In this document: positions 24,612 through 34,365 of the stretch, piece after piece
Layout of the letters: every line of letters starts with the position of its first letter
Position numbering within the stretch: position 1 is the stretch's first letter
NCBI RefSeq assembly: GCF_002505485.1
Contig: NZ_DAVG01000080.1
Coordinates: 137,318-201,317 of the forward strand
Length of the DNA: 64,000 nucleotides
Direction: 5' to 3'
Source: Methanosarcina sp. UBA5
GTDB lineage: Archaea; Halobacteriota; Methanosarcinia; Methanosarcinales; Methanosarcinaceae
Program-made: the position numbers and the translations under genes
The notes under the pieces: generated by a model
Database searches by the model: none
Told to the model about the DNA's origin: nothing
What the model saw: the letters and a program-made list of their open reading frames with translations, nothing else

Positions 24612-26723
24612 TCAGTCAAAAGCAAGAATCTTTACGTCAAAATTCTCTAGATCCACAATCGGGACCCTGGCAGGGACAGGTACTAGATTTACACGTTTCT
24701 GGAACTCCGTTTGGCCCTGCCAAGTTCCGGAATTGACCAGAAGAACATTTTTATAACGCTGGACTCCAAGGGTATGGACGTGACCTGTATGAATAATATC
24801 AGGTACAGGATCGATTATAAAATAGTCCTTTTTCTCAGGAGATATAGAGACTCTGCTTCCATAAGTTGGAGCAAGATGCCTGCGTTTCAGCATCTCAAGG
24901 ACTGCCCCGGCAGGTTCCTGATACGAAACTCCGGGAACACTCGCCACAAGATCGTCAATCGACCTGCCGTGGTATATGAGAATGCGGACACCGTCAAGCT
25001 CCAGAAAAGCAGGGTTACCAACGAAAACAATATTCTGAGGGAAATATGCCTGAATACTTTCCGGTAGGGCAGGCTGAGGTTCTGCCTGGCGAACAGCATC
25101 ATGGTTTCCTGGACTTATGATTACACGAATATGCTCGGGAATTTCCCTGAAATATTCGGCAGCCTTCCTGTACTGTTCGTAGACATCCAAAATATCCAGT
25201 TCCATTTCCTGATCAGGGTAGATCCCTATTCCGTCAACAATGTCTCCTGCGACAACAAGATAACGAACACTGGCTGCAAGCTCCCGCATACTCTCTGAAT
25301 CCGATTCCCCCTTCAAAAAATCCAGGAAATCCAGCCAGGAGTCTTCCATAAACTGGGAACTGCCCACGTGCACATCCGAAATCAATACTGCTTTCCCATG
25401 GCTTCCGGTTCTGCGCTGGACATTATTCGGGACGTCGGGTTGTATTAGCTTTGTTGCTAGCATTAGGCTTCCGTCATTGGTTATCGAACCAGTTGCCCCT
25501 ATGACCTCATCGAGGAGAATTCTTGATGCAAGTTCAAAAAGCTCTTTATCGGAATTCCGAATAAGGACTGAAAAAGAACCTGTTGGATCTTCCAGAGAAA
25601 GGATTTTATGGCCGTTCGTTGTGCTACTGATATCCGAAACCATGCCTATAATCGAGATTTCCTCAGAACCCCCATCTCCTCCTCTGCGAAAGTTTCTTCT
25701 TTTTAAGCTTTCGATGGGACGTGCGTTTATCCTGCCCCGGATAATCTCCGAAAGCCTGCTGTATCTGTCCCTGAAATACTGCACAAATTGCATATATTCT
25801 CCGACACAGGTGGAATGCCCTGTTATATCCGAAACTACGGTCACAGGGTTTCTCCCCGGGTAATGTTTATACTCCTCGTTCTTAGAACCAGAAAATAGCC
25901 CTCTCTCAGAAGCGGAGGAAGATTGCTCTGTCCTGAAAATCCGATTTGAAGAAGGAGAGGGAAGAGGGGGCCCCTGCCCGAAAAAGGGAGAAGTTGACCT
26001 GTTTATAGCCTGGGGAGAATGGAAGGAGAAAGTCGGAGGCGCTACCTTCACCGAAGAAAGGGAATCTGAGGCAAGATTGGAGGCCAAAGCTTCGTCAGAT
26101 GAAACAGCACTTGATTTATTATCCAGAGTATTCGGAATGTCTGGAATATCCGGAGTATCCGGAAATGGTTCATAATCTATATCCTGAACTGAAATAGAAT
26201 CAGGAACAGAGTGTTGAGATGACTTTATAATCGGGTCAGGAGATGTAATGACAACATCAGACCCTGAGGAAAGAGCAGCCTCTGAAAGAGAATTGGATAC
26301 TAAAAAGGAATCAAGTTCGGAAGATGGATTGTCTGATCCGGAGGAAAGTATGGAAGTCCCAGAAAGAATTTTCTTTTCCTCAGTAGAAAGGGCATTTATT
26401 TTGTCTGAAGGTGATTCATCTGCTGAAGTTTTGAAAACAGGGTTTTTACTACCCTCTGTATAACCAGGTTTTTTTCCATTTTCTTTGTAGTCAGGATTTC
26501 CTCTATCTCTTGTGTAATTCAGCTTTAAGGACTTTCCGGAAGCGGTAAAACCTTCAAGATCTATATTTTCGGTCCCTATGACAATGACAGAGTCATTTAA
26601 AGTTGAAAGAACATATTTGAGCAGGTCTTCGGGAGAGTCGCTGGAATAAATAAGTTCTACGGCTTCAGGGCTAATCTGGTACTCTTTTTCCATAACAGCC
26701 CTTATAATATCCTTTCTTTCCAT
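24612..26723 (-). CDS. polB: DNA polymerase D small subunit DP1
   Basis: Small (proofreading exonuclease) subunit of the archaeal replicative polymerase PolD, 703 residues. Residues 1-80 are a helical N-terminal domain. About 80-300 is a Ser/Pro/Asp-rich low-complexity linker. An OB fold follows (ISIIGMVSDISSTTNG), then the calcineurin-like nuclease with ISDVHVGSSQF, VVAGDIVDGIG, ISPGNHDAVR, IYHGRSIDD and IHTGHVHTLG supplying the metal ligands. The ATG at 26723 is preferred to an upstream TTG. The large subunit is not in this window. Confidence 0.95.
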   Translation of the reverse strand: MERKDIIRAVMEKEYQISPEAVELIYSSDSPEDLLKYVLSTLNDSVIVIGTENIDLEGFTASGKSLKLNYTRDRGNPDYKENGKKPGYTEGSKNPVFKTSADESPSDKINALSTEEKKILSGTSILSSGSDNPSSELDSFLVSNSLSEAALSSGSDVVITSPDPIIKSSQHSVPDSISVQDIDYEPFPDTPDIPDIPNTLDNKSSAVSSDEALASNLASDSLSSVKVAPPTFSFHSPQAINRSTSPFFGQGPPLPSPSSNRIFRTEQSSSASERGLFSGSKNEEYKHYPGRNPVTVVSDITGHSTCVGEYMQFVQYFRDRYSRLSEIIRGRINARPIESLKRRNFRRGGDGGSEEISIIGMVSDISSTTNGHKILSLEDPTGSFSVLIRNSDKELFELASRILLDEVIGATGSITNDGSLMLATKLIQPDVPNNVQRRTGSHGKAVLISDVHVGSSQFMEDSWLDFLDFLKGESDSESMRELAASVRYLVVAGDIVDGIGIYPDQEMELDILDVYEQYRKAAEYFREIPEHIRVIISPGNHDAVRQAEPQPALPESIQAYFPQNIVFVGNPAFLELDGVRILIYHGRSIDDLVASVPGVSYQEPAGAVLEMLKRRHLAPTYGSRVSISPEKKDYFIIDPVPDIIHTGHVHTLGVQRYKNVLLVNSGTWQGQTEFQKRVNLVPVPARVPIVDLENFDVKILAFD

Positions 26724-27447
26724 AATTCCAACCAAACCTTTCGAATTACCTGAACTTTTCCAAATCTTTCATGACTTATCCGGCACCATAACCAATTTCA
26801 CTCAATACTCGCCAGAGACTAAAGCAAAAGTCTGTTTAAAATATAAAAATTAATAAGGTACGAAACTAATGCACTAAATATAATTTGTTACCGTAAAGAA
26901 GAATTTATGAAACTTTTGTACGCTCGATAGAATACTTATAGTTATTAATTCCTATCTATTGTAGAATGAGTATTAGTTCCTATTAATGTAGAATGAACCT
27001 GCCCATTATTTATTAAAAAGTAATAAAAGTATTAGAATAAGAATGAAAATACTAAAAAACAGATGAATCAGTTGAAAAAAAGCAATCTAAAAAATCAATT
27101 TAAAAGAGTTAATTAAAAAAATCGATTGAAAAAAGTCAATTGAAAACTAATATAAAGTAAAAACAACTCTTCAGTAAATCTACTGAGAAGGCTCAGTGAA
27201 CTACCATTTAGCTAAAGACCTGGGGGTTTTACGCTTCGTAATAAAATCAATTTTTGACTAACTTATATAAGTCAGAACAGTAGAATGTAGGGCTCAAGTA
27301 GTTCTGCGGCTGCATTATACTCTGAAAATCGTTAAACCTCTGGTCATAATAAGCTCACCCCGATAAGATTCGAGTCGGACAAGTGGATGGAATATAACGC
27401 AGCACCCTAGCACCTAACAGAATAAAATCAAAAAATAAAGGTTTAGC
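26724..27447. other. Long intergenic region between polB and signal peptidase
   Basis: Divergent spacer of about 720 bases. It holds two CCTAT(x)AATGTAGAATGA-like copies near 26952-26995, A-rich repeats with CAATT(T/G)AAAA cores at 27060-27145, and a TATA-like ACTTATATAAGT at 27260. No gene. Confidence 0.45.
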
Positions 27448-28005
27448 ATGAGTGAAATTAGTAAAGAAAACAGTGTCCAGGAACAGGGAAACCCCTGGGT
27501 TTCCCTTGGGAAGGACTTGCTGTCTGTTGTAGCTGTTGTGATCATTTTCATGGTCCTTTCCAAGCTGGCATTCGGACTCTGGACTCCTATGGTTGCGGTG
27601 GAGTCGGGGAGTATGGAACCACATATGCAGATAGGAGATATTATTTTCATCAAAAGCATCGATAGAGCTAATGTTACCACTAATGAAGAAGGAAAAAACA
27701 CAGGCTATAAGTCTTTTGAAAACTATGGAGATGTGATTCTTTACCGCCCATATGGAGAGGAAGGTGTAACTCCGATAATTCATAGAGCTATGTACAGAGT
27801 GGAAGCTGGAGAGCCGATGTGGAAAAACGGACCCATTGCTCCGTATTCCGGTTATATTACCAAAGGAGACAATGTTGTAACCAATCAACATTTTGACCAG
27901 GAAGGACAGATAAGTTATAATATGCCTGTAAAAGACGAGTGGATTATAGGAACTGCACAGTACAGGATTCCTTATCTGGGGTATGTCAGACTGCTCTTCT
28001 CATGA
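27448..28005 (+). CDS. Signal peptidase I (archaeal/ER type)
   Basis: Membrane protease that removes signal peptides from exported proteins, 185 residues. One N-terminal helix (about 23-45) is followed by the catalytic serine in VESGSMEPHM (Ser55), and the archaeal/ER histidine replaces the bacterial lysine at IIHRA (His112). GDNVV holds the conserved aspartate. A short hydrophobic C-terminus follows. It stands alone with a strong terminator behind it. Confidence 0.95.
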   Translation: MSEISKENSVQEQGNPWVSLGKDLLSVVAVVIIFMVLSKLAFGLWTPMVAVESGSMEPHMQIGDIIFIKSIDRANVTTNEEGKNTGYKSFENYGDVILYRPYGEEGVTPIIHRAMYRVEAGEPMWKNGPIAPYSGYITKGDNVVTNQHFDQEGQISYNMPVKDEWIIGTAQYRIPYLGYVRLLFS

Positions 28006-28042
28006 ACCATGTCTATACGGCCCTCAACTTATCTTTTTAGAC

Positions 28043-28095
28043 CCTGAACCAGTTTTGTTCACGAACTGGTTCAGGCATCCTGTTCTTTATTTCTT
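28043..28095 (+). terminator. Hairpin terminator of signal peptidase gene
   Basis: CCTGAACCAGTT (28043-28054) and AACTGGTTCAGG (28064-28075) form a perfect 12-bp stem with a 9-base loop, followed by a T-rich stretch. Confidence 0.85.
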
Positions 28096-28514
28096 GCAGC
28101 TTTAGGTTCTTGGTTTGTGCTCATATCTTATTATTATATATTACAATGATTATGTTTTTAAATAATCATTCTATTCTTGCCAGAAAATTGTGTGAATTCC
28201 TGATTGCGTAAATTTTTGGTTACGTTAACTATTGAGTCTCAGCAGATTAAAGTAAGGATCATAATCAATCCAAAAAGTTTCAGGAAATCAAAAAAAGCTT
28301 AATAAATCGCAAAACGGCTCTAATTACAGGAAGTTAGAGGCAGCAATCTTTGAGGAAACAATTCCAAAAAAGACAAATAAAGGAAAGGAATGGAAAAGTC
28401 ACCAAAAAGTAACTAGAAAAACAGTCAAAAATGGTCAAAGACGGTCAAAAAAACAACCAAAAAATCAAAGAAAATCAAAATAGAATCAAAAAACATTCAA
28501 AAGCCGTCGGAAAA
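28096..28514. other. AT-rich region upstream of dus
   Basis: No gene. The last 100 bases are A-rich with several GGTCAAA and ATCAAA repeats. A coding extension of the dus frame through 28431-28514 would be lysine/asparagine-only low complexity and is not adopted. Confidence 0.5.
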
Positions 28515-29486
28515 ATGAAACTGAATAAATTAAAAATCGGCAAGGCCGAAACACCTGGAAACCTTCTTCTTGCGCCTATGGCAGACGTGACAAATCTAGC
28601 TTTCAGGCTGCTCTGCAGGCAGAGCGGAGCTGACCTTACCTATACTGAGATGATCAGTGTAGATGCTCTGCTCAATGAAAACCGAAAATCGTTTCTCAAA
28701 GGGCTTTCTTCTCCTGAAGACCGACCTTTTGGAGTTCAGCTTGTAGGAAGCTCCCCTGAAAAACTAAGGGAAGCTGCACTCTTTATTGAAAAAGAATACA
28801 GGCCTGAACTCATCGACGTGAATATGGGCTGCCCTGCGCAGCGCATTACAGGGACAGGATGCGGCTCGGCTCTTCTCAATTCCCAGAAACTTGTATATGA
28901 AATAATTTTGGAGCTGACCGATGTGCTGAAGACTCCTGTAACTGCAAAGATCCGAATTCTGAAGAGGGATGAAAAAACCCTTGAGATCGCACGCCTGATA
29001 GAAAAGGCTGGGGCTTCGGCCCTGACCGTACATGGTAGGAGGGCAGAGCAGATGTACTCCGGAAGTTCGGACCTTACAGCGATAAGAACAGTCAAACAGG
29101 AACTATCCATTCCAGTGATTGCGAACGGGGATATAAGAGATGAGGAGTCTGCTGAAGCTGCCCTTGATTTTACGGGCTGTGACGGGCTTATGATAGGGCG
29201 CGCAGCAATGGGAAATCCCTTTATTTTTAAAAGGATAAGGTACTACCTGGAAACCGGAGAAAGGCTGGAATTTGACAGGCAGACCCAGAAATTGGAGGAC
29301 TTTGAGAACTATATTGCCTTACTTGAAGAATACAATCTCCAGGCGTCTACAAATCTAAGAATGCATGCCCACTGGTTTACAAAGGGGTTGCGCGGCTCGC
29401 GGCAGATTAGGGAAAAGATTAATAATCTGAAAGATGGAAAGGCGATGATTAAGTTAATAAAGGACTTCTATAAGGAGAAATATTAA
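28515..29486 (+). CDS. tRNA-dihydrouridine synthase
   Basis: FMN enzyme (COG0042) that reduces uridines in the tRNA D loop, 323 residues. The TIM barrel begins LLLAPMADVTNLAFRLLCRQ. The catalytic Cys is in VNMGCPAQRITGTGCGSALL. SALTVHGRRAEQMYSG and NGDIRDEESAEAAL with GLMIGRAAMGNPFIF are the FMN phosphate loops. The C-terminal helical domain (about 245-323) binds tRNA. The start is placed at ATG 28515 after CGGA because the upstream in-frame extension is low-complexity. Confidence 0.92.
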   Translation: MKLNKLKIGKAETPGNLLLAPMADVTNLAFRLLCRQSGADLTYTEMISVDALLNENRKSFLKGLSSPEDRPFGVQLVGSSPEKLREAALFIEKEYRPELIDVNMGCPAQRITGTGCGSALLNSQKLVYEIILELTDVLKTPVTAKIRILKRDEKTLEIARLIEKAGASALTVHGRRAEQMYSGSSDLTAIRTVKQELSIPVIANGDIRDEESAEAALDFTGCDGLMIGRAAMGNPFIFKRIRYYLETGERLEFDRQTQKLEDFENYIALLEEYNLQASTNLRMHAHWFTKGLRGSRQIREKINNLKDGKAMIKLIKDFYKEKY

Positions 29487-30050
29487 AATATCCCATATTT
29501 TTTAAGAGATATTTGTTTACGGCTATGATGCAATAAAACGTTGACCGTAGGCAGGTTAACCTGAAAATAACAAATATAATATGTTTTAAAAAATAATTAT
29601 GGATTAGAAATATATATAAAGAATATCTTTCAATTTACCGAAAACCTAATAATATTCTACACTATTATCCATGAACTATCAGGCATAAAACAGTGTGAAC
29701 CCAGAATTGAAAATGAGTCTTTCAAATTAATTATACTCATGATATGAAAGAGATCCAGGTTAACAATTTACCATCCAGGCTTTTGGATCCCCGACGTGCA
29801 TGTACATGTCACACTTATTATATTAGAGTAGTGCCTGAAGAAAGAGTCAGATGCTAATTTGCATCTGACAAGTTAATAAATTGAATGATATCAGGTTAAT
29901 TCGATCCGATTAATATTTGATTAATGTTCGATCACTAGCAGTGTGCCGGACAAATAATTAAGACTTGCCAAACAGACTGCCGAGAACAGCAAAAATACAT
30001 AAAAGCACTAAAAAACGTTAGATAAAACCGCATTAAAAAGGAGAATCCAA
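29487..30050. other. Long leader region of the por operon
   Basis: No gene. A TATA-like run GAAATATATATAAAG lies near 29607 and the hairpin described at 29846 follows. The last 40 bases carry AAAAGGAG, the Shine-Dalgarno sequence of porC. Confidence 0.5.
29846..29869 (+). promoter_or_regulatory. Hairpin upstream of the por operon
   Basis: GTCAGATGC (29846-29854), loop TAATTT, GCATCTGAC (29861-29869): a perfect 9-bp stem about 180 bases before porC, without a following T run. Candidate regulatory or mRNA-stabilising element. Confidence 0.45.
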
Positions 30051-30599
30051 ATGAAGGAAATCAGAATACACGGTCGAGGAGGCCAGGGTTCTGTTACCGC
30101 GGCTGAAATGCTTTCCGTTGCAGCTTTTGAAGATGGAAAGTTTAGCCAAGCTTTCCCCGCTTTTGGGGTAGAGCGTAGAGGTGCCCCAGTCCAGGCATTC
30201 ACGAGGATTAGCAATAATCCTATCAGGCTCCGAAGCCAGATTTACACCCCGGATTATGTTATTGTCCAGGATGCAACCCTGCTTGAAACTGTTGACGTTG
30301 CAAGCGGGATAAAGGATGACGGAATAATTATTGTTAACACAACCGAAAAGCCGGAAAGCCTGAAACTCAATACAAAAGCTAGGGTCATGACCGTGGATGC
30401 TACCAAGGTGGCAATGGATATCATAGGTGTTCCTATTGTAAACACTGTCCTCCTTGGAGCTTTTGCGGGTGCAACCGGAGAAATCAATGTAGAATCAATC
30501 CAGCATGCAGTAAGGGCTCGTTTTTCAGGAAAGGTAGGAGAAAAGAATGCAAATGCAATCCAGAAGGCCTACAAGCTTATCAGGGGGGAAGAAGCGTGA
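30051..30599 (+). CDS. porC: Pyruvate:ferredoxin oxidoreductase gamma subunit
   Basis: Gamma subunit (182 residues) of the four-subunit archaeal pyruvate synthase, which interconverts pyruvate and acetyl-CoA + CO2 with ferredoxin, linking C1/acetate metabolism to biosynthesis. The family signature is [17 protein letters not shown] followed by [23 protein letters not shown] lies 8 bases before the ATG. It heads the porCDAB operon and overlaps porD by 4 bases. Confidence 0.95.
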   Translation: MKEIRIHGRGGQGSVTAAEMLSVAAFEDGKFSQAFPAFGVERRGAPVQAFTRISNNPIRLRSQIYTPDYVIVQDATLLETVDVASGIKDDGIIIVNTTEKPESLKLNTKARVMTVDATKVAMDIIGVPIVNTVLLGAFAGATGEINVESIQHAVRARFSGKVGEKNANAIQKAYKLIRGEEA

Positions 30600-30925
30600 G
30601 TAACGGATCCGAACAAGACCGCAAAATACGACCCGAAGTTCTGAAAAACGAAGATGAAGAGGGTCTAAACATTTCACGCTGCAGAGTCTGTAAACCTGGT
30701 TCTACCCTTATAAACAAAACCGGAGGCTGGAGAAACTTCCGTCCTGTTTATATTTACGAAAAATGTACCAAATGCGGAATCTGTGAGATCGTCTGTCCTG
30801 ATATGTCTGTCAAACCCAGAGAAGACGGCTTTTTTGAATATGATTATGATTACTGCAAAGGTTGCGGCATCTGTGCAAATGAGTGTCCTGCAGATGCAAT
30901 TGAAATGATTCTGGAGGAGAAATAA
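30596..30925 (+). CDS. porD: Pyruvate:ferredoxin oxidoreductase delta subunit
   Basis: Ferredoxin-type subunit of 109 residues with two 4Fe-4S motifs, [13 protein letters not shown] and [14 protein letters not shown], that pass electrons from the catalytic core to ferredoxin. The GTG start lies within the end of porC (GTGA overlap), and its stop overlaps the ATG of porA by one base, so translation is coupled. The N-terminal 40 residues, with two further cysteines (RCRVCKPGS), are a small extension common in methanogen PorD. Confidence 0.95.
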   Translation: MSNGSEQDRKIRPEVLKNEDEEGLNISRCRVCKPGSTLINKTGGWRNFRPVYIYEKCTKCGICEIVCPDMSVKPREDGFFEYDYDYCKGCGICANECPADAIEMILEEK

Positions 30926-32133
30926 TGATTGACCCGGCTTACAGAAAAAAAATGGTAGTTGTTGAAGGGTCCTATGCTGTGGCCCATTCCGCAAAAGTCT
31001 GCCGTCCAAACGTAATTTCAGCCTATCCGATTACTCCTCAGACCCATATTGTCGAACACTTATCTCAATTTATGGCAGACGGGGAAATCCCTAACTGTGA
31101 GTATATTAATGTAGAAGCCGAGTTCTCGGCAATTTCTGCCCTTATAGGAGCATCAGCCGTAGGCGCAAGAACTTATTCAGCCACAACTTCTCAGGGACTT
31201 CTGCTCATGCATGAGGCACTTTTTAACACTTCAGGTATGAGGCTTCCGGTTGTTATGACAGTGGCAAATAGAGCAATTAGCGCTCCAATCAACATCTGGA
31301 ACGATCATCAAGATGCTATTGCACAGAGAGATACAGGCTGGATCCAGCTTTATGTAGAGGATGTTCAGGAAGCATGTGACACCCTGCCTCAGCTCTACAA
31401 GATCGCAGAAGACAACGAGATCATGGTTCCGGGTATGGTCTGCATGGATGGTTTTATTCTGTCTCACGTTTATGAGCCTGTTGTCCTGCTTGAACAGGAT
31501 TTGACCGACAATTTCCTCCCGACTTTCCAGCCTGAAAATATTCTTGACCCTGAAGATCCCAAAACTTTCGGAGCCTTTGCAACTCCTGACACCTATGAAG
31601 AGTTCAGGTATCTCCATGAACAGGCAATGCAGAAAGCTCTTTCTAAAATCGAAACTACAGCAAAGGAGTTTGAAGAAGTCTTTGGCAGGTTCCATGGAGG
31701 ACTTATTGACGGTTATATGCTTGACGATGCCGAGATTATTGTCATGTCTATGGGCTCTATTCTCGGTACTGTTAAGGATGTTGTTGATGAGTACAGAGCA
31801 AAAGGAGAAAAGATCGGCGTCTTAAAGGTCAGGTCCTTCAGACCTTTCCCGAAGAAACAGATCTGTGAGGCTGTTAAGAATGCCCATGCAGTTGTCGTAC
31901 TCGATAAGAACATTTCTATAGGGACAAACGAAGGAGCGCTCTTTACAGAAACCAAATCTTGTCTCTACAACAGTAAAGTCCGGATACCTGTGATTGGCTA
32001 TACTGTGGGGCACGGAGGCCGTGACATTCGCGTGGAAAGTATTGCAAAGGTTATAGAAGAAACCAAGAAAGTTGCAAAGTCAGAAATCACGGTTGAAAGC
32101 CAATTCCTAGACCTCAGGGAGGAGTTGCTATGA
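30925..32133 (+). CDS. porA: Pyruvate:ferredoxin oxidoreductase alpha subunit
   Basis: Alpha subunit of 402 residues, carrying the pyrimidine-binding half of the thiamine-diphosphate site. NVISAYPITPQTHIVEHLSQ and NVEAEFSAISALIGASAVG are the TPP-enzyme signatures, with TTSQGLLLMHEALF next. A transketolase-C-like region (VMSMGSILGTVKDVVDEY, KVRSFRPFPKKQI) forms the C-terminal third. It overlaps porD by one base and porB by four. Confidence 0.96.
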   Translation: MIDPAYRKKMVVVEGSYAVAHSAKVCRPNVISAYPITPQTHIVEHLSQFMADGEIPNCEYINVEAEFSAISALIGASAVGARTYSATTSQGLLLMHEALFNTSGMRLPVVMTVANRAISAPINIWNDHQDAIAQRDTGWIQLYVEDVQEACDTLPQLYKIAEDNEIMVPGMVCMDGFILSHVYEPVVLLEQDLTDNFLPTFQPENILDPEDPKTFGAFATPDTYEEFRYLHEQAMQKALSKIETTAKEFEEVFGRFHGGLIDGYMLDDAEIIVMSMGSILGTVKDVVDEYRAKGEKIGVLKVRSFRPFPKKQICEAVKNAHAVVVLDKNISIGTNEGALFTETKSCLYNSKVRIPVIGYTVGHGGRDIRVESIAKVIEETKKVAKSEITVESQFLDLREELL

Positions 32134-33020
32134 GTAAAACTGCACCGAAAACGTATATCACGTCCGGGCACAGCGGCTGTGCAGGTTGTTGTGATGCCTT
32201 TGCTGCAAAATTCACACTTATGGGTTCAGGCCCAAACACAATTGTAGTTAACCCGACAGGCTGTCTCGAAGTTATGTCTACACCTTTCCCGTATTCCTCC
32301 TGGCAGGTTCCGTGGATCCACTCCCTCTTTGAAAACGCAGGAGCAGTAGCTTCAGGTGTAGAAGCTGCCTTGAAGGCTCTTGGCAAAAAGGATGATGTCA
32401 AGGTTGTATCAATTGGGGGAGACGGTTCTACTATGGACATCGGCCTCGGTTCCCTCTCGGGCGCATTCGAGAGAGGCCACGATTTCACCTATGTGTGTAT
32501 GGACAACGAAGCTTATATGAACACCGGAGTCCAGCGCAGCAGTGGAACACCTTTTGATGCAAGTACCACAACTACTCCAGCCGGAAAAGTTTCCTTTGGA
32601 AACCCGCGCCCTAAGAAGAACATGCCTGCTATCATGGCAGCTCATGGCTCTCCATATGTGGCCACGACCTCCATAGGTTTCCCAAGAGACATGATGCGAA
32701 AGGTCAAGAAGGCAACTGAAATCGTGGGCCCTACCTATATCCATGCCCAAGCCCCTTGTCCAACAGGCTGGGGTTTTGATACATCCAAGACCCTGGAAAT
32801 TGCCAAACTTGCAGTCGAAACCTGCCTCTGGCCCATGTATGAAATGGAAAACGGGGAAATTACCCAGGTCAGGAAAGTTAAAGATCCCAGGCCAGTCGAG
32901 GAGTACCTGAGAGCCCAGAAAAGGTTCAAACACCTCTTCACCAAGGAAGGCGGTGAGGAAGAAATAAAGAAAATCCAGGCTATTGCAGACTGGAATATAA
33001 AGCACTTTGGGCTTCAGTAA
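32130..33020 (+). CDS. porB: Pyruvate:ferredoxin oxidoreductase beta subunit
   Basis: Beta subunit of 296 residues that binds thiamine diphosphate and a 4Fe-4S cluster. GHSGCAGCCDAF holds cluster cysteines. SIGGDGSTMDIGLGSLSGAF with DNEAYMNTG is the GDG-x(n)-NN-type TPP motif, and APCPTGWGF follows. It overlaps porA by four bases and ends the operon ahead of a T-rich terminator. Confidence 0.96.
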   Translation: MSKTAPKTYITSGHSGCAGCCDAFAAKFTLMGSGPNTIVVNPTGCLEVMSTPFPYSSWQVPWIHSLFENAGAVASGVEAALKALGKKDDVKVVSIGGDGSTMDIGLGSLSGAFERGHDFTYVCMDNEAYMNTGVQRSSGTPFDASTTTTPAGKVSFGNPRPKKNMPAIMAAHGSPYVATTSIGFPRDMMRKVKKATEIVGPTYIHAQAPCPTGWGFDTSKTLEIAKLAVETCLWPMYEMENGEITQVRKVKDPRPVEEYLRAQKRFKHLFTKEGGEEEIKKIQAIADWNIKHFGLQ

Positions 33021-33035
33021 AAGCTGAAGTTCCAC

Positions 33036-33062
33036 TTTTCAACTTTCTTTTTGATTTTTTGT
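33036..33062 (+). terminator. T-rich terminator of the por operon
   Basis: A run of T-rich sequence (CTTTCTTTTTGATTTTTTG region) 15-40 bases after the porB stop, typical of archaeal intrinsic termination. Confidence 0.55.
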
Positions 33063-33547
33063 ATTCAGCCTACCCAGATAAGTTGATTGATACTGATTTT
33101 GATGTAACCCTTATTTTTGACACTCATAGATTCATCGGATTAATACTGATAAAATCTATGTACTGTTGATTTGAGCTATAATGGCGGGAAATATCTACTA
33201 CATACAACCTGTTGTAACTGCGTACAAGATTCCATTGATTAGTTTCCGTAAGTCCGCACGAGATTTTCCAGTATGTGGTTTCTGTGGAGGAAGATAGGGT
33301 TCTATGGATTTCCATAGAATGTCATCGATTTCACGAAATCACATAATATCACATAATATTAGATTTATAATATACATATTATAGTTTTTTTTGGGATTGG
33401 TTCTACTTGAAAAAAATCTACTGGATAAGTCAGAATTTTGCGATGTATATAGTCAATTTAATGCTTTAAATTTAGAAAAAGCAAACACATATTAAATTGA
33501 AAAGAACAAAATTAAGAACAGATTTTACTTTAAACGTGATTAGGCAT
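33063..33547. other. Intergenic region with a palindrome
   Basis: No gene. TTCTATGG-ATTT-CCATAGAA at 33300-33319 is a perfect 8-bp hairpin. CACATAATAT is repeated twice near 33340. Confidence 0.5.
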
Positions 33548-33727
33548 CTGTTTTTAAATGCCGTTTTTAGAGAATCCGTTTTTTAACTGCCACTTTAAAA
33601 AAATACCGTTTTTCGAAGACCGTTTTTAAAGCTTTCGTTTTTCGAAGACCGTTTTTATATATCGTTTTTAAAGCTTTTGTTTTTGCATACCGTTTTTTTA
33701 TGTATCGTTTTTTAAGACACCGTTTTT
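33548..33727 (+). repeat. Array of short CCGTTTTT repeats
   Basis: About a dozen copies of (A/T)CCGTTTTT or close variants at roughly 12-16-base spacing (near 33549, 33561, 33576, 33606, 33619, 33636, 33649, 33662, 33678, 33690, 33705 and 33720), with intervening AAGC and CGAAGA blocks. Function unknown; it is not a CRISPR because spacers are only 5-8 bases. Confidence 0.7.
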
Positions 33728-33909
33728 CACAGATGCCTTGCAATTCAGATAGCTTTTAGTTATATAAAACTACGGATGTACTGAAAAATAAATATAAATT
33801 CTCAGAAGTACTGAAAAATATGAGATAAGTTGGAGACAAGAAAAGAAAAAACCTGGCTTTAAATCCTAATGAAAAAGAGAAATATATTAAAAAGTGAGTT
33901 ACCAGGCGA

Positions 33910-34365
33910 TCACAGATCAACTAACGGTAACTGTCTTCTCAGATCAGGCAAATAGCCTTCTCTGTGCAGAGCTATTTTATAGTCGCTTATTGTTCTGCAT
34001 AATTTGTGAGTATATTTTATGCAGTCGGTACCAACGTCCCCCTTGAACAGTATCTTTTCGGTTTTTTCAATAAATTCGGGGTAGGTAAATATCAGTTCTT
34101 CTTTTGTGTGCAGGAACAGAGCTGCAAAGTCTCTGTGAATGCCCATGCTTCTTTTAAGCAGTTCGACATTAAGGTGGTCCTCAGATAGATAGGGGTTGAA
34201 CTTCACAAAGGTATGGAAATCTGCAATGTTCTGGTTTAAGGAGTTCAGAATTGAATACAGAACGTTGTCGGTCTCCGGAAGGGGGATATCCGGAAGATCG
34301 AGGTAATCTCCATCAAAAGTCTCATTTTCTTTTATATTTTGATCCCGGGTTGTATCACGATCCAT
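33910..34365 (-). CDS. Hypothetical protein
   Basis: A 151-residue soluble, helical protein that I do not recognise. The N-terminal 30 residues are acidic and Asp-rich (DRDTTRDQN, DGDYLDLPDIPLPE). The rest is helical, with SILNSLNQNIADFHTFVKFN and KYTHKLCRTISDYKIALHR. The ATG at 34365 has GGGTGAT 5 bases upstream, and a longer frame to 34437 is less likely. It stands alone between long intergenic regions. Confidence 0.6.
   Translation of the reverse strand: MDRDTTRDQNIKENETFDGDYLDLPDIPLPETDNVLYSILNSLNQNIADFHTFVKFNPYLSEDHLNVELLKRSMGIHRDFAALFLHTKEELIFTYPEFIEKTEKILFKGDVGTDCIKYTHKLCRTISDYKIALHREGYLPDLRRQLPLVDL

Noticed and set aside
27355..27891. 178-codon minus-strand frame opposite signal peptidase
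   Set aside because: Lies antisense to a clear gene and has no family features; a shadow frame.
33548..33727. CRISPR or telomere-like array
   Set aside because: Repeat only 8-9 bases with 5-8-base gaps; no spacer-sized unique sequence.
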